Of a stretch of DNA of 64,000 nt, positions 30,754 through 42,537 are shown piece after piece. Made by a program: the position numbers and the translations under genes. Origin of the DNA: Guadua angustifolia (lineage: Eukaryota > Streptophyta > Magnoliopsida > Poales > Poaceae); contig CM070506.1 in the NCBI GenBank assembly GCA_036346375.1, forward strand, positions 3,720,001-3,784,000. Direction: 5' to 3'. Each line of letters starts with the position of its first letter. Within the stretch, counting starts at the first letter, position 1. Under the pieces are notes generated by a model that was not told the DNA's origin, searched no databases, and saw nothing but the letters and a program-made list of their open reading frames with translations.

Positions 30754-33700
30754 ATGGCCAGGGGTAGGAGAAAGCACATCATTCAAAGCCATGATGAGTA
30801 TTTGTCAGAGGAGCATATTGAGCAAAAAAGTCCACAGAAAAGTGTTGCAGCATCTGATCATCATCCTAGTACTGGAGAAGACCAATTCGATAGCGAAAAT
30901 GATAATGAGTTGAATGCCCAAGGTATTTACCAAGCTGCTAAATTGATTTCAAAATGATTTATTAGTTTAGGATTATTGCATCAGTGCTTTTATAATTAAT
31001 TACTCGCATGGCACTAGTGCCTACAGGACTCGTCACACTATCTAACCATAAGTTAGTTGCCTTATATTTACATGCTGCATCATACTTATTTTCACTGTGG
31101 GAAGCAATCCTTGCGTGGTCGAGCAATAAATAAATATCAATCTTGAACATTGTTCTTGATGTAGTTTTACAAATGTGAAATAATATGATCATGTACACAT
31201 GTCCATGTCTTCATATCTGACTTCGAACTAGCATTGAGTATCTAATATACGTTGCAGCCAAAAGTGCTTCCATGCCTAATTAAAAATACATAGGTGTGTA
31301 GCCATTTGAGAGTTTGTACCTAAAATTGGCTCTGAATTGTCCATGGCAAAATATTTTCAGATCCTTCTCAGAATGCTGTAACTTCTGATTTTAATACTAC
31401 TTCTAGAGGGGACCCTTTTGACGGCGATGGTGATATTGAGGTTACTTTCGAAGGTACTGAACAACATCATATCTTCAATTAATTAATGGTATCTTGTGTG
31501 AAATCTTAACCATTGCATGTACTCTTTTTTGCAATGTAACACTGCATAGACGAAACTGAAGAGGTAACAAGGCGTGGCATGACAAAACTTAAACATGTTT
31601 GGAACATTCCAAGAGGCCATAGGATTGTAGTTAATTGTAATGAGCTCGGCGAGCCGATTGGAGAGGAGGCAGGAGTCCTTGGAAAATTCCTTGGCATGGT
31701 TGCCAGGAATGGCTGCTTGTGTAGCTTAAGCTTCAAGGATTGGAGACTGCTGATAGGAAAGAAAGAGAGAAACAATAAACAAAAAAACAAGCAGCCTATA
31801 CTTAAGCAAGTAAAGGTACGCAAATTTAAGTGGTCATCCTATAATGTTGCTAGCTAACCTATAACAGTACATTTTCATATGCGTTTTGGATTTTATATGC
31901 AGATGAGATTCCTTTACCCCGCTCGCATGGAAAAATGGGTATTGAGAACCATTGGAGAGAGATGGAGGCAGCACAAGTCCAATCTGAAATCCATATATTT
32001 TGACGCGCATAAAAGCAAGGAAGCTAATATCAGCAATGTTCCAGATGGGGTATTAAATGATCAGTGGATTGCGCTTGTCAATAATTGGATGACAATAAAA
32101 GCACAGGTACATAAATATAGTTAAAATAATCATTTCATGATTTATCTGCTGCAACATCGAAGCTACTTATGTATATTTATGTACTCTTTCTATGGTAGGA
32201 TTTAAGTAAGGCAAATAGGATAAACTGTGCAAAAAGGAAGGCAACCCATACAGCTAGAACAAAGAGTTTCGCTCGGAACAGAGAGGATTTGGTACTTCCT
32301 TCTCAAATATATTTGTGAATAGCATGCTGCTCCCATATCTCAAACAGCCACATTAAGTGTTTTCCTTATTGATATTTATTAATTTACATGTTCTATAGAG
32401 GGAACAAGATCCTGAAAAGAAATACCCTCACAGGGATGTATTGTATATCCATACACACAAGACTAATAGCAGCAAGAACACAAATGCACATGTGGTACAG
32501 TAATCACTAAAATATGATTCATTATTTTGTTTTGAAATTCTTCTTCCATAATGATTAATGGGTACTCTAATCCTTTTGCAAGAGTGAATTGAGGAACTAT
32601 TAGCACAACAACCAGATTTAGTGACACTAGTCATGGAAAGGTTGCGTGGAAGGAGATCGCTAAACCGAATTTTAGGAGAAGAGAAGCATGGCCACGTGCA
32701 TGGTCTGGGTCTTGTTCCAAATCCGCATCAAGTGTTCGACGGCTCAACATCAAGGCGTCTAAAGCATCTAAATTTAACCTCTTTGGATGAAACATCAAGT
32801 GAAGATGTAGTATCTCTTAGACTACAGGTGGAAAAACTTGTAAATCATGTCCACAATCAAGATGCTACTATAGAAGATTTGCAACAGAAGACTAAAACCT
32901 TGGAACAGCAGCAAAGGCAGCATGTAAATTTGATGAAATTTTTTTTACCAAACACGTTATAACTTATTTACTTAGCATTTTCTGTACTAATTCTTTTTGT
33001 GCTGTTACAGGGATGTTTAGATGATTCATTATCGACTCCCAGAGATGTTCAGACTACTACAAAACGAAAAGTATGCATATCTATAGGAAATATGTGTACT
33101 GCAATTTTATAGTTTTACATATCTGATTCAAATTAATATTTTGTTTCCTAACATCAGAGAGTTTAGGATGCTTGACGAACTAAATTACACACCGGTATTA
33201 ATACGTTAGCATTCATTTCATACCAGTTTTAAGTTTGTGAAGCTACTAATTTTTCTATATCACTACAGAGGGATCAAAGCGAGGATGATGAGTGCGAGGC
33301 ACTGCAGCCACACTTAAAAAATACTAGAACTCATCATAAGGTTCGTACACCGTACTCAACATCGTTAAATGCTAGAAGCCTCCCATTGCAACTGTATATT
33401 GTTTAGCTGCAGGTGGAGGCATCATATGCCCAAGGAAAATTACAACAGTCCAAAAGAGTTTCTACTATACAAAAGGTCAATTTATCACCTCTTTCAATAC
33501 ATACATCATTCCTATCGTATCAAGACATGGTATATACATAAATATTGACTATTATTATTATCTAATGATGGGCCAAACCAAAATAGATCGCAACTGATAT
33601 TAGATTTCACAAAAACAAGTGTACTAATGAATCCAAGGTGATAGTGCAAAACCAAACAAAGGCATTGAATTTCTTTCCATTTCTACTTCTACCTAGATTC

Positions 33701-34923
33701 AAATACTTCAATCTCTGCTCATTTGGAGCAGCATATTAATAGAATGCTTCACGTGAATGTTGAAAAGGGATGTGCATGTTGATTGCGTTTATAATCTGTT
33801 GTAGCAAACATATTGGGCATGTGTGCTTGTTCTGGCAGCAGCTGTTGCTCCACACCTGTTGGCCTCTGCAGCTCTCCAAACTGTAGCTTATCTATGCAAT
33901 GGAGCCACTGCCATAGAAGCAGCTGCAATGGAGCAACAAGCAGTAGAACAGGACCATTAGTAATCCGATTGATCATGCACACCTAACTCATGTTCACTAA
34001 TGTAATTGTGTATTGTTTAAGTGCAGATCAAGCAAGCAAATCCACGAGGACAAACACTACAAGCTAGTAGAGTTTCAACATCACTGAAGGTCGCTTTTAT
34101 GCCATTTCCAGTACATAAATCATTTATATGTAACTATGCTTATCACATATCCTACTCATTATTATTTAATAACAGGCAAAACAAATCCAGATCCCCACTG
34201 ATAATAGATTCGACAAAAGCAACTATACTAATGCGCCAAGGTGATAAATGTGATCCTTTTATTCTCTGAATTTTTCAATTATTAAAAAGTTATCTGAATC
34301 TAGTCTACAACATAGGTCATGGACAAGGAAACAACTCCCAATTCCTCAAATCATGAACCATATAAGTACCAGGTAAACAGTTGTTAGCAAAATAGTTAAT
34401 GCCACATGCATTTTTCTTGTTATTTGTTGATATGGTTTGCGTTTGTGGTTACTCATAAAAGTATACCTTTGTAGAAACATCACTTTGGAAGAACAAGTTG
34501 TTCAGCTAACAGGTCACTGGTATGTGTGCTTCTTCCTTTCCCAACAGTCTATTTGTAATGTTTTAATTGCCCTTTTCCAATTTTATTTAGACTATTTGAA
34601 TGAATTTCATTTAGACTTCGAGAATGGTTGGAATATAAGATAGGAATAGATTTTGACAAGGTTGTTTGGATATCTAATCATTCCACTAGGCTGTAAAAAT
34701 TCAGAACTTGTTACTCTTTTGAACATTTGTTGGCTGTAGTCCTGTTTCTAATAACTGTTTTAGGTTTCATTACTTTGCCACAACCAAGTTGTATGTAGTG
34801 CAGGGATTTCAGTTTCTGGACTCTACATCTTGTTTCTATAGCCTACTTTTACTGATTACATTCTTTTGTTCAAACATCAGCCTGGTACAACCGAGCGGCC
34901 AGCTCACAACTCAATAATGGTAC
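30754..34923 (+). pseudogene. Ptta/En-Spm plant transposase (Transposase_24) gene, 5' part
   Basis: At least fourteen GT/AG exons: 30754-30922, 31361-31453, 31550-31815, 31903-32106, 32199-32291, 32399-32494, about 32585-32923, 33011-33070, 33269-33340, 33413-33475, 34027-34089, 34176-34240, 34316-34372 and 34881-34923. Exons 1-6 join in frame. Exons 3-4 hold the family core (RGMTKLKHVWNI, NELGEPIGEEAG, LGKFLGMVARNG, YPARMEKWVLRTIGERWRQH); exon 7 ends in a coiled coil (LQVEKLVNHVHNQDATIEDL). The family is the CACTA-linked Ptta type (PF03004), presumably DNA-binding. Exon 7 cannot be entered without a stop: TGA at 32585-32587 precedes the conserved frame, which suggests a one-base loss. Exon 14 is cut at 34923 by the LTR. 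No CACTA ends were found around it, so it may be a relic or an old stand-alone copy. Confidence 0.78.
33413..34240 (+). repeat. Internal exon duplication in the Ptta gene
   Basis: Exon 10 with its downstream flank (33413-33510) resembles exon 11 with its flank (34027-34125), and the text at about 33572-33640 (AACTGATATTAGATTTCAC) resembles exon 12 (34176-34240, CACTGATAATAGATTCGAC). The offset is about 610 bases in both cases, so one segmental duplication of about 230 bases explains both. The exon-12-like copy at 33572 has no acceptor and seems dead. Confidence 0.6.
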
Positions 34924-36775
34924 TGTAATATCGCGAAAACCTCGCCCCAACCTTTGTGCCTTCGGTCGGGCGTGCTGGGGCCGTCTGACAGGTTTTCTCC
35001 GAGGTGTTTGTTCCATATGGGAGGTTAAGGGCTAAAGGTTTGGTTTAGGGAGGGTGTTTTGGAAATTCACCTCTCCACCTACCCATTCTCTCTCTCTTGG
35101 TTTTGTGTGGTGGCATTGTCCCACCCAAGGCAGCTTTTGTGATTTTTCCAAGCAAAGCGTCTCCTTCACTCATTCGGTTCGGCTCCTCGCCTTGGTGAGG
35201 CTTCCATTGCTACTCCTGCTCCCTTCTCCACCGAAGTGACTCCCTGCGCCCTCTCCTGGCATTGCTCTTCCTGGCCGATCTTGGCGCCTTGCTCTCCCAG
35301 CCTGCCCGCCCGACTCGGCCAGTGCAGCCCCAAGTCCAGCGCCCTTCTCCTTTTCCCCGCCGGCAACTCCAGCCGAAGAAGATGGCCTTGCAGCCAGTGC
35401 CTCCCCCCATCGCCCTCCCGGCCGGTGAGCCTGGCCGAGCCTGGCCTCTTCTTGCAGACCGCCTTGGGGCCGTCCTGCTTCTGCACCGCCCGAGAGCACC
35501 CATTCTTTGGTGGTGCCTTGGAGTCCCCTGCTGCTCCACCCCATGGTGGCACCTCCTTCCTCTCCTCCTTTGTGCTAAGTGGAGGTGAAGTCTAGTGTGG
35601 ATGAATTGTTGTAGCTAAGGTGTTTGAGGAAATGCCTAGAAGGGTTATTTAGTTGATATTTCATTCTTTCTTCATCCAGTTTGAGGTAGTATGTTGTGGT
35701 GAGTTAATGCATATAGTAGCACCTCCTTTAGTTATTCCTTGCTCTGCTAAAGAATGTTAGTGGTGGTGCATGTATTTAGATGCTAAAATGGATCTTGATG
35801 TATATACGAATGAAGTGGAGAGTAGTGCATAGATATGTTTAGCATTACATTTCATATCTTGGCATTTTGTTTGGTTCTTGCTATAGCTAGTATTTTAGTA
35901 AATCTTCTGTATGCGATTTTGATTTGAGGGTATGGGTTCTAGTGGCGGTCAAGATACAATTTGGATTAGTGTGTGTGAATGGTAGAACAGAGAGGGTTTT
36001 CAGGTTGTCCATAAGGAAATGCTTGGCTGAGATCTGTCAGTGACCTATATACTCATACTCTTGCTTATGTTTGGGTTCAAAGGAGAGATCAACAGATTTT
36101 GTAGAATTATAATCACAGAGTGTTACAACAAGTGTGATGTGATTTATGGAAATGAGTATGTATTTGTTTTTAAGTAAAGGATTCTGCAAGTTATGATTAG
36201 CATGTCTAATTGTGTGATGACCCTTACTAGCTAAGATGTGTAGATCTTACTCTAGTATAGGCCTGACTTGGGTGTTAGGTTGGGACGTATGCTAGTATGT
36301 GCTGAGGTCGATTCGTTCTTGTGTTTGGTAATACTATTGTCTCCTTGGATGGATGGGAGATGTTTCAGTTGTAGCGGTCTTGCATTTCATAAGAAATTTT
36401 TGTTCAGAGTAAGGAATGGGGTAAAACTGTGGATTGTTGAATTGATGTTATGCACAAGGGTTAAATGTATGCTTTTCGAGTTATCTGAAAAAGAGGGTTT
36501 TTGCGGGTCGTATTAGTTCACATCATTGGCGATTTGTGATGTCGTGTATGTTTTGATTGAATTGTATAATCTTCCTTTAGGAGGAGCCGCGCCTGGGTCG
36601 AGAACCTCTGCACCTCACTTCGTTCTTCAAGGTTAAAGGCAAGTGCATTCCCTAGATTGCGGCTAGGAGGATTATTTGATTGTTGCTTTTAGCATACGCA
36701 ATTGCCGATGAATACGCAAGAGGTAAGCTTTGCTTGGCTATAACTAGAAAATGGTTCCTTGTGTGAAAATGCTTC
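34924..36775 (+). repeat. LTR 1 of the array (5' half only)
   Basis: Starts TGTAATATCGCG and matches 42538-44411 almost base for base, including a GC-rich module (about 35160-35570), then diverges after GAAAATGCTTC at 36775. The second half of the LTR and the primer site are absent. The five bases before it, GGTAC (34919-34923), should be the target site; no second copy is seen because the far end is truncated. Confidence 0.85.
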
Positions 36776-39700
36776 GATGTTGTGCGGGTATGACCATTTT
36801 AAGTAGTTGTGCTGTCCAAACGTGGGAAGGTAAATGCAAGCATTGATTCTTTGGTTTTGATAATGGTGGTTATGATTGTTTAAAGATGATATTAGATGGT
36901 TAATTTAGTATATTTAATGTTCTGAGAATTATGTGGATTCAATATAATCGATTTCATTCCAATAAGGGAAATGGTAAATTTTTAAAGAAAGAAATCTAGT
37001 TATGATTCTTAATTTAAATATGTTTCATAATTTGATTAAATTTTCCTACGTTTTTCAATAAGTCGTTGGGAAGAGTTTCTGTAGGCAATATTGTTTGTGT
37101 TGATAGATTATGTATGATGTGCATTTGATTTGATGCAATATGATTTTAGTGAATCATGTCTAATGTTTTTGTTAAAGGAGGTCATTTGTAATTATGTTTA
37201 TGAGTTAATTGAATGTTATGGTTATGTGTGATTGATCAGTTTATTTAGGATTAGATGTAAGTTATTCTGATCTTAGTAGAAGGATGATCTAGAGGCATTC
37301 GAGTATGTGTGCTGATAGCTGTAGTTGGGTGACTCTAATTGGTTGAAGTGAGCTCTTGGAGGTTGTGTATCCGGATCAGTTGTATAGTGGGTGAATGTCG
37401 TGAATTGTCAGTTGGTTATAATGGATTGATATGTTGTGATCCTTGATGTAGCTAAATTCTTTGTAGTTTGAGTTTTTCAAAAGTTTTGCATATAGTTTAG
37501 GTTGGATATGCTATTTATTCGGAAGCTTTCTTGAATTCGACTTCCACTTCACTCATCTGGTTGGCACGTGCATTAACGTTTATGGCGATTATAGTTAGCT
37601 TGTTGTCACAGCGTATGTGCTTGCATATATGAGTCTGTAATTGACCTTTCCAAGGTTTAGATGTATCGCCACTGTCTGGTATCGACTTAGATCTCATGTA
37701 AGACCCTGAGACGTTTGCATCGTTCTTAGTCCTTTGACGTGTGCGATCGTTGATTGGTAGATGCTTAGTTGTTAGTGCTGTGTAAATCGATTCTTGATCT
37801 GTAGAATGATTGTGCCTGTTGGTGAATTGGTGGGTAATGTATCTGTTATCTAGTTGTGATGCTTCAGGTGAGTGTAGTTAGTGCTGAGTTGATATGTATT
37901 TGTCTATCTTGGATATTAGTCTTGACTGGCGAGCTTCTTAAAAACTTTCTTTGTGCTATTGTAAGATCTGAATTGGCCTGATAATGGTTATGAAGAAAGC
38001 TATGCTGAGGGTATTATGAGGTTAATGAGCTGTATGCAGATAGTGTCATGAGTTGAATTGATATGCTTGATGAGCTCATGAATCGTATGCTTGTAATGTT
38101 TGTGTAGGCATTAGTTATCTGCTTTCTTGCCGTTAGGTTTGCTTGTGGTAGTGTGATAGAACGAACCTGTTCTGATTGGCTTGGGCATCCTTTGGTTGTA
38201 TGATGTGTTAGGATACGTTGTTTGTGTCATTTGAGAGTAGTAGTACATGCTTGTAGTGGAGTGATGGATTGTGTACATATCGCTTATCGGTGTCGGATGT
38301 TTTTGGTTTGTGGTACATTGTGCTAGTTTTGGTACCTATTCTCATGCTCGTTGTCATATATTGCTGCTAACTGAGCTTAGCTTTGTAGGCTTTTCCTGAG
38401 ACTCGGTGATTGTTCGCTATAGTGTGGTTCGGTGTTATGATCGATTTGCTTGTAAGTGGGATCTCTTGCATACTAAATCTTAGTTATTGTTAGCTATTGT
38501 TGACTGGTGATTTTCTATGATGTATGTGTAGTACTGTGTTGATGTGCAGTCAGTGGATAGTTATGTCGTTTAGTTGATCTATGTCAGATTGGTTTGCTGT
38601 GTACTGTTTTTATTGACGTGTTTAATTTCTTTGAGGGTGGTGAGCATGATGAATGTTGACTAAGGTTGAGAATGCTAAAGCTATAGGTTGATAGTTGATT
38701 ATTGGCTTGTATGTTATTAATGAATTAGCGAGTATATGATTTGCTAGTATGATGCTATGCATTGATTATGAATGTAGGGTTTGTTTAAGGTAAGTGTTGA
38801 TAGAGTTATTGAATTCATATAATTCATTGTTTGTAGTAATGTTTTAAGTGTAGTGCATGTGATAGTGTTGTGCAATTTGGAGTTTGTGATTGCTAGTAGG
38901 TTATTGTCTAAGAGATAGATGTTAATTGCTGTATTTCAATCGTTATGATGGTTTAGATGCTATGATGTTGGTGAGTGTATGGGTGATTCATAGTATGTCT
39001 TGTGTGAATTTTTGTTCCTGTGAGACTCTATATGAGGCTTTAAGGATTGTTTGCGAGTTATGAGTATTTCTGGCGTTGTATGGACTGTTTAGTGTTTGTA
39101 TGTTTGAGTCTATTGGTACTGGAATGTATTGTGAGTTCTTTGAACTTGGCATTTTGATTTCTGATTATGAGAAGTTGTGTCTGAGATTGTGTCGCTAATT
39201 CGCTGAGTCAAAGGTCATAAGTGACATTCAGTTCGGTGTAGGATTTGGTTGTCAGATGATGGCTATTCGTGATGAAGTAATTGTATGGTTACTTCTTAAG
39301 ATGCGATGGCAATAGATCTCATGGATGTATGGCATGATTGAGATTGGCTGGTAAGATTGATTTCATACGAGCTTCGAATTGAGTGTTTGTGTGAATTGTA
39401 TTAAGTTTTGAACTTGTGATTCATGTGATTGAATTGGGTTAGTTGTAGCATATCTGGATGCATTAAGTGTGTATTATGAATGGTTCATTTAGATATATTA
39501 GTGAAGGATATGTTGCTGAATTGTTTTGATCGCATTTGAGTCATGTGTATCGTTGCTATGATTGTAGGCTTGGATGTGTTAGGATAATGTTCTTGAATGT
39601 ATGAGTTGATTAAGTGCAATGTAGATTAAATGGATATGATAATGTAGATGTTGTTAGTATGTCATTATGTATTTAGTGTTCGATTTGATGATGTATTCAT

Positions 39701-41779
39701 GTATCGATTGCATAGTGTAAGGACATGTAGTATGCGTAATGCGAACTTGGTCATTCGAGTTTGGTGAGATAGTATTGTCTTATGGTTGGATGAGGCATCA
39801 AGGTGGATGTAAGTGAATGTTGAGTTGTCAAGATATTGATGCGATTTGCTGGATTGGATTTGCTTAATATGCGTTGGATTCTCTAGGGTATGTTGATGAT
39901 ATTAATATGATATTGGGCCAATAATGGAATTGATTTGACATTATGAATTAGCTGATTTTGTGTCGGATTATTGTGTTATAACATGTATGTTGATAAAGAT
40001 ATGCTGAAGTGAATTTATAAGATATTCAGATTTGTTGGATGTCTTGATTTGCTCTTGGTAATTGTGTACTGTGTTGGTTGTGTAATGTTCTGGTAAGTTC
40101 GATGTATGATGTGTGTTAGATATTGTACTTAAATGTATTATAGATGCAATTGTTCTACTAAGTAGTGAGTAGCTTTGTGCTTTGTTTGCACAATGTTTTA
40201 TGTGGATTCATAGTTTTCAAGTATAAGGGTATGAACTGGTGTAGTAATTCATGAGTTGGAATTGTTGATTGGTTGAGTTTAATTGTGGTGTGAGATGTTA
40301 GTGATATGATGTTAGATGTAATACTGGAATGTATATGTTGTGTCTGATTCTAAATTAATGTTTTTAGGAGTTGTGTCATTTAAATGTAATCTTGGCTTGA
40401 ATATGATTGTATCGGAGTGCATATGATGTGTTGTAAGTGTATAGTGCTTTAGTGCTAATTGAATCGCGTGATCATTAGGTACTGGACAGTTGTATGTCAT
40501 TGAACTAATGTAGTATGTAGTTAATATTGATGCCATAGGACTGCGGTTATATTTGGATCTGTATCTTATGTTGATAGTTACTGAAGTGACCTTGTATGCA
40601 TGTCATGTTGATGTGCATGGTGTGATCTTTGCTGCATGAAGTGACATGTATGTGATGTAGTCTAGTTTGATTGGGCTTTAAGTTCATATTGGTAGGATGT
40701 TGATTGCTTGGGTTTGCTTGGAACTCGTGGAGAATGTTGTATTGATTATGAACCTTGGTATGAGAGTTTGTTGGTTTGGTACTTTGGTAAAGTTGTGTGA
40801 AGCTTCAGTTGATAACTGTTTGGATGTTGGTTTGTTAAGATTGTTGTTTGATTGGTAAGTTCTGAGTTGTACATGCTTTGTTTCATTAGGTTAGCTTTAA
40901 TTGGTTATTGGTAAGTTTGTTAGGGTACTCTTTATGTAGTGAATTTGGATTTGTAATGTATCGTATTATTGTTACTTATGTGCATTAAGATGTTTAAGAT
41001 TGTTGTGTGTATGTTGAACGTGTTCTTTATAGTGCACTTGTATTTTTAATTTGGTCTATAGATTGGGTCATGTCTAAGTCGTGGCTCAATAGTGCGCACG
41101 AGAGATCGTAGTTGGTAGTAAAGCATTTATAGGATTGTATAAGTGAATGATGATTAGAGCAATTATTGGTTTGAGCTGATTTATGGTCAGGAAATTCGAT
41201 TAGGAGTTTTAAATTTGAAGTTGTGTATGAGCAAGTTGATCTAGTAGTGATCATTGAGGATTGAATTATTGGAATCTTAGATGAGATTGCATATGCTGGA
41301 TGATGTATTGATTGATTCTATGTATTGTGTTTGATTTTAGGAGATGCATTTGCATTGGTTCTGCTTGATCGTAGATAGTCTGAATTCGTAGCTAATCTTT
41401 AAGATGTATGATCAGTAATATGATATGTGTGAAATTGGTGCTATGTCAAGCTCCTTGACGTGATTCTGATTGTTATAAAAATGACTTACCAGTTAGATTG
41501 GTATTTGAATGGGTTAGTATTGTAATGTGTGATTAAGTTGTGTTTTGAGATTTACTCTACATAGGCTAGTTCGTTTGATAAATGTTTTGTTGGTGATTGT
41601 TCCGGATTGATTGCTAAGATTTTCAGCAAACTAGGTTGTTCGATTGATTTCTGTGTTTTTGCAGTGTAAATGTTGCATTGAGTATGTCTCACAAGTTGAT
41701 TCTTTATGTTACATAGTTTGACTTTGAATTGTTCCTGCGTATGTGTTTGTTTGACTGTGCTGGTTATGATTTAGTTTTG
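36776..41779 (+). other. 5-kb C-depleted, ORF-poor segment of unknown origin
   Basis: No match by eye to the LTR second half or to the internal 5' region that should be here. The plus strand is very poor in C and rich in T and G: sampled 60-base lines hold 0-6 C (for example none in 40261-40320, against about 19 G). Stops TAG, TGA and TAA crowd all plus frames, and only three minus-strand frames pass 60 codons. No primer site, terminal repeat or tandem unit was found. It may be the LTR end and internal region of a diverged relative joined by recombination, since the other internal regions also lean to T/G. Confidence 0.6.
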
Positions 41780-42537
41780 GTAGGCATGGTAGAAAAAAAT
41801 GATTGTGCCATATCGGGCTTTTTTCATTCGAGGGCAATGGTCGGTATTTGTCTTTTTGTTAAAAGGTCAACCATTTGTAAGAGATAGGAGTTTGTGTTTT
41901 GGTTCTTTGAGTACAAGTTGGGAATCCAAGATGATAAAGTTGATGATATCGAGGATTTGTTTAGAATTGGTTTAGAGGCTTGTTAGAGTAAAGCGTCCCT
42001 GTGTTGTTCTTGTTTTCTTGTGTACTATTTAATTTTGGTAGAGAGGTTAACGGGTGGTACCATGTTTACCTGAGAATTATCCTTGGGATAAAAGGATCGA
42101 TCATCTTAGTGCCAAAGGAAAGTTTAGTGTGAGTTGCGTTAGACTGTTTTTGGATAGTGGCATGATTTGATAAATCGTCCTATCGTTTGGATCATTCTAA
42201 GTCCTTGCATGGGCACGAGGCGATTCCTGGTTGAGAAAAGTTTTTGCGGGTTTCCCAAATGCGAACTATCGTTAGAGCCATTGGTCTTCGAGCCCCGACC
42301 AATATGGTTACAGGGAAAGTCAAAGCGAGTATTTAAATTTGGGACCAGGGGTATGTTAAGGTGTTCTAGTCGCATCAGTCTGAGCGAGAAGTGACTTGGG
42401 AACTGGAATCTCACATGCGTGAGGAGTATCCAGAGTTGATCCTATCAGGTATGTGTTGTAAGTTAACTTCTACGGTCTCTTCGTTTGATCGTTAGTGCCC
42501 GTGGAATTCGGGGTCGAATTCCTTTAAGGGGGGAGAG
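41780..42537 (+). other. Internal region 3' end, first copy
   Basis: Matches 51810-52566 and 58142-58552 from TAGGCATGGTAG onward. Ends with the purine tract AAGGGGGGAGAG (42526-42537) directly before an LTR start. Confidence 0.85.

Noticed and set aside
33749..33982. 77-residue minus-strand leucine/glutamine-rich frame within a Ptta intron
   Set aside because: No domain likeness, no splice context; probably chance in a sequence with few minus-strand stops.
35166..35595. Overlapping 108-128-residue frames on both strands (also at 42791-43231, 52673-53221 and 50183-50605)
   Set aside because: These are the GC-rich modules of the LTR copies. The frames are not kept between near-identical copies, so they are not under protein selection.
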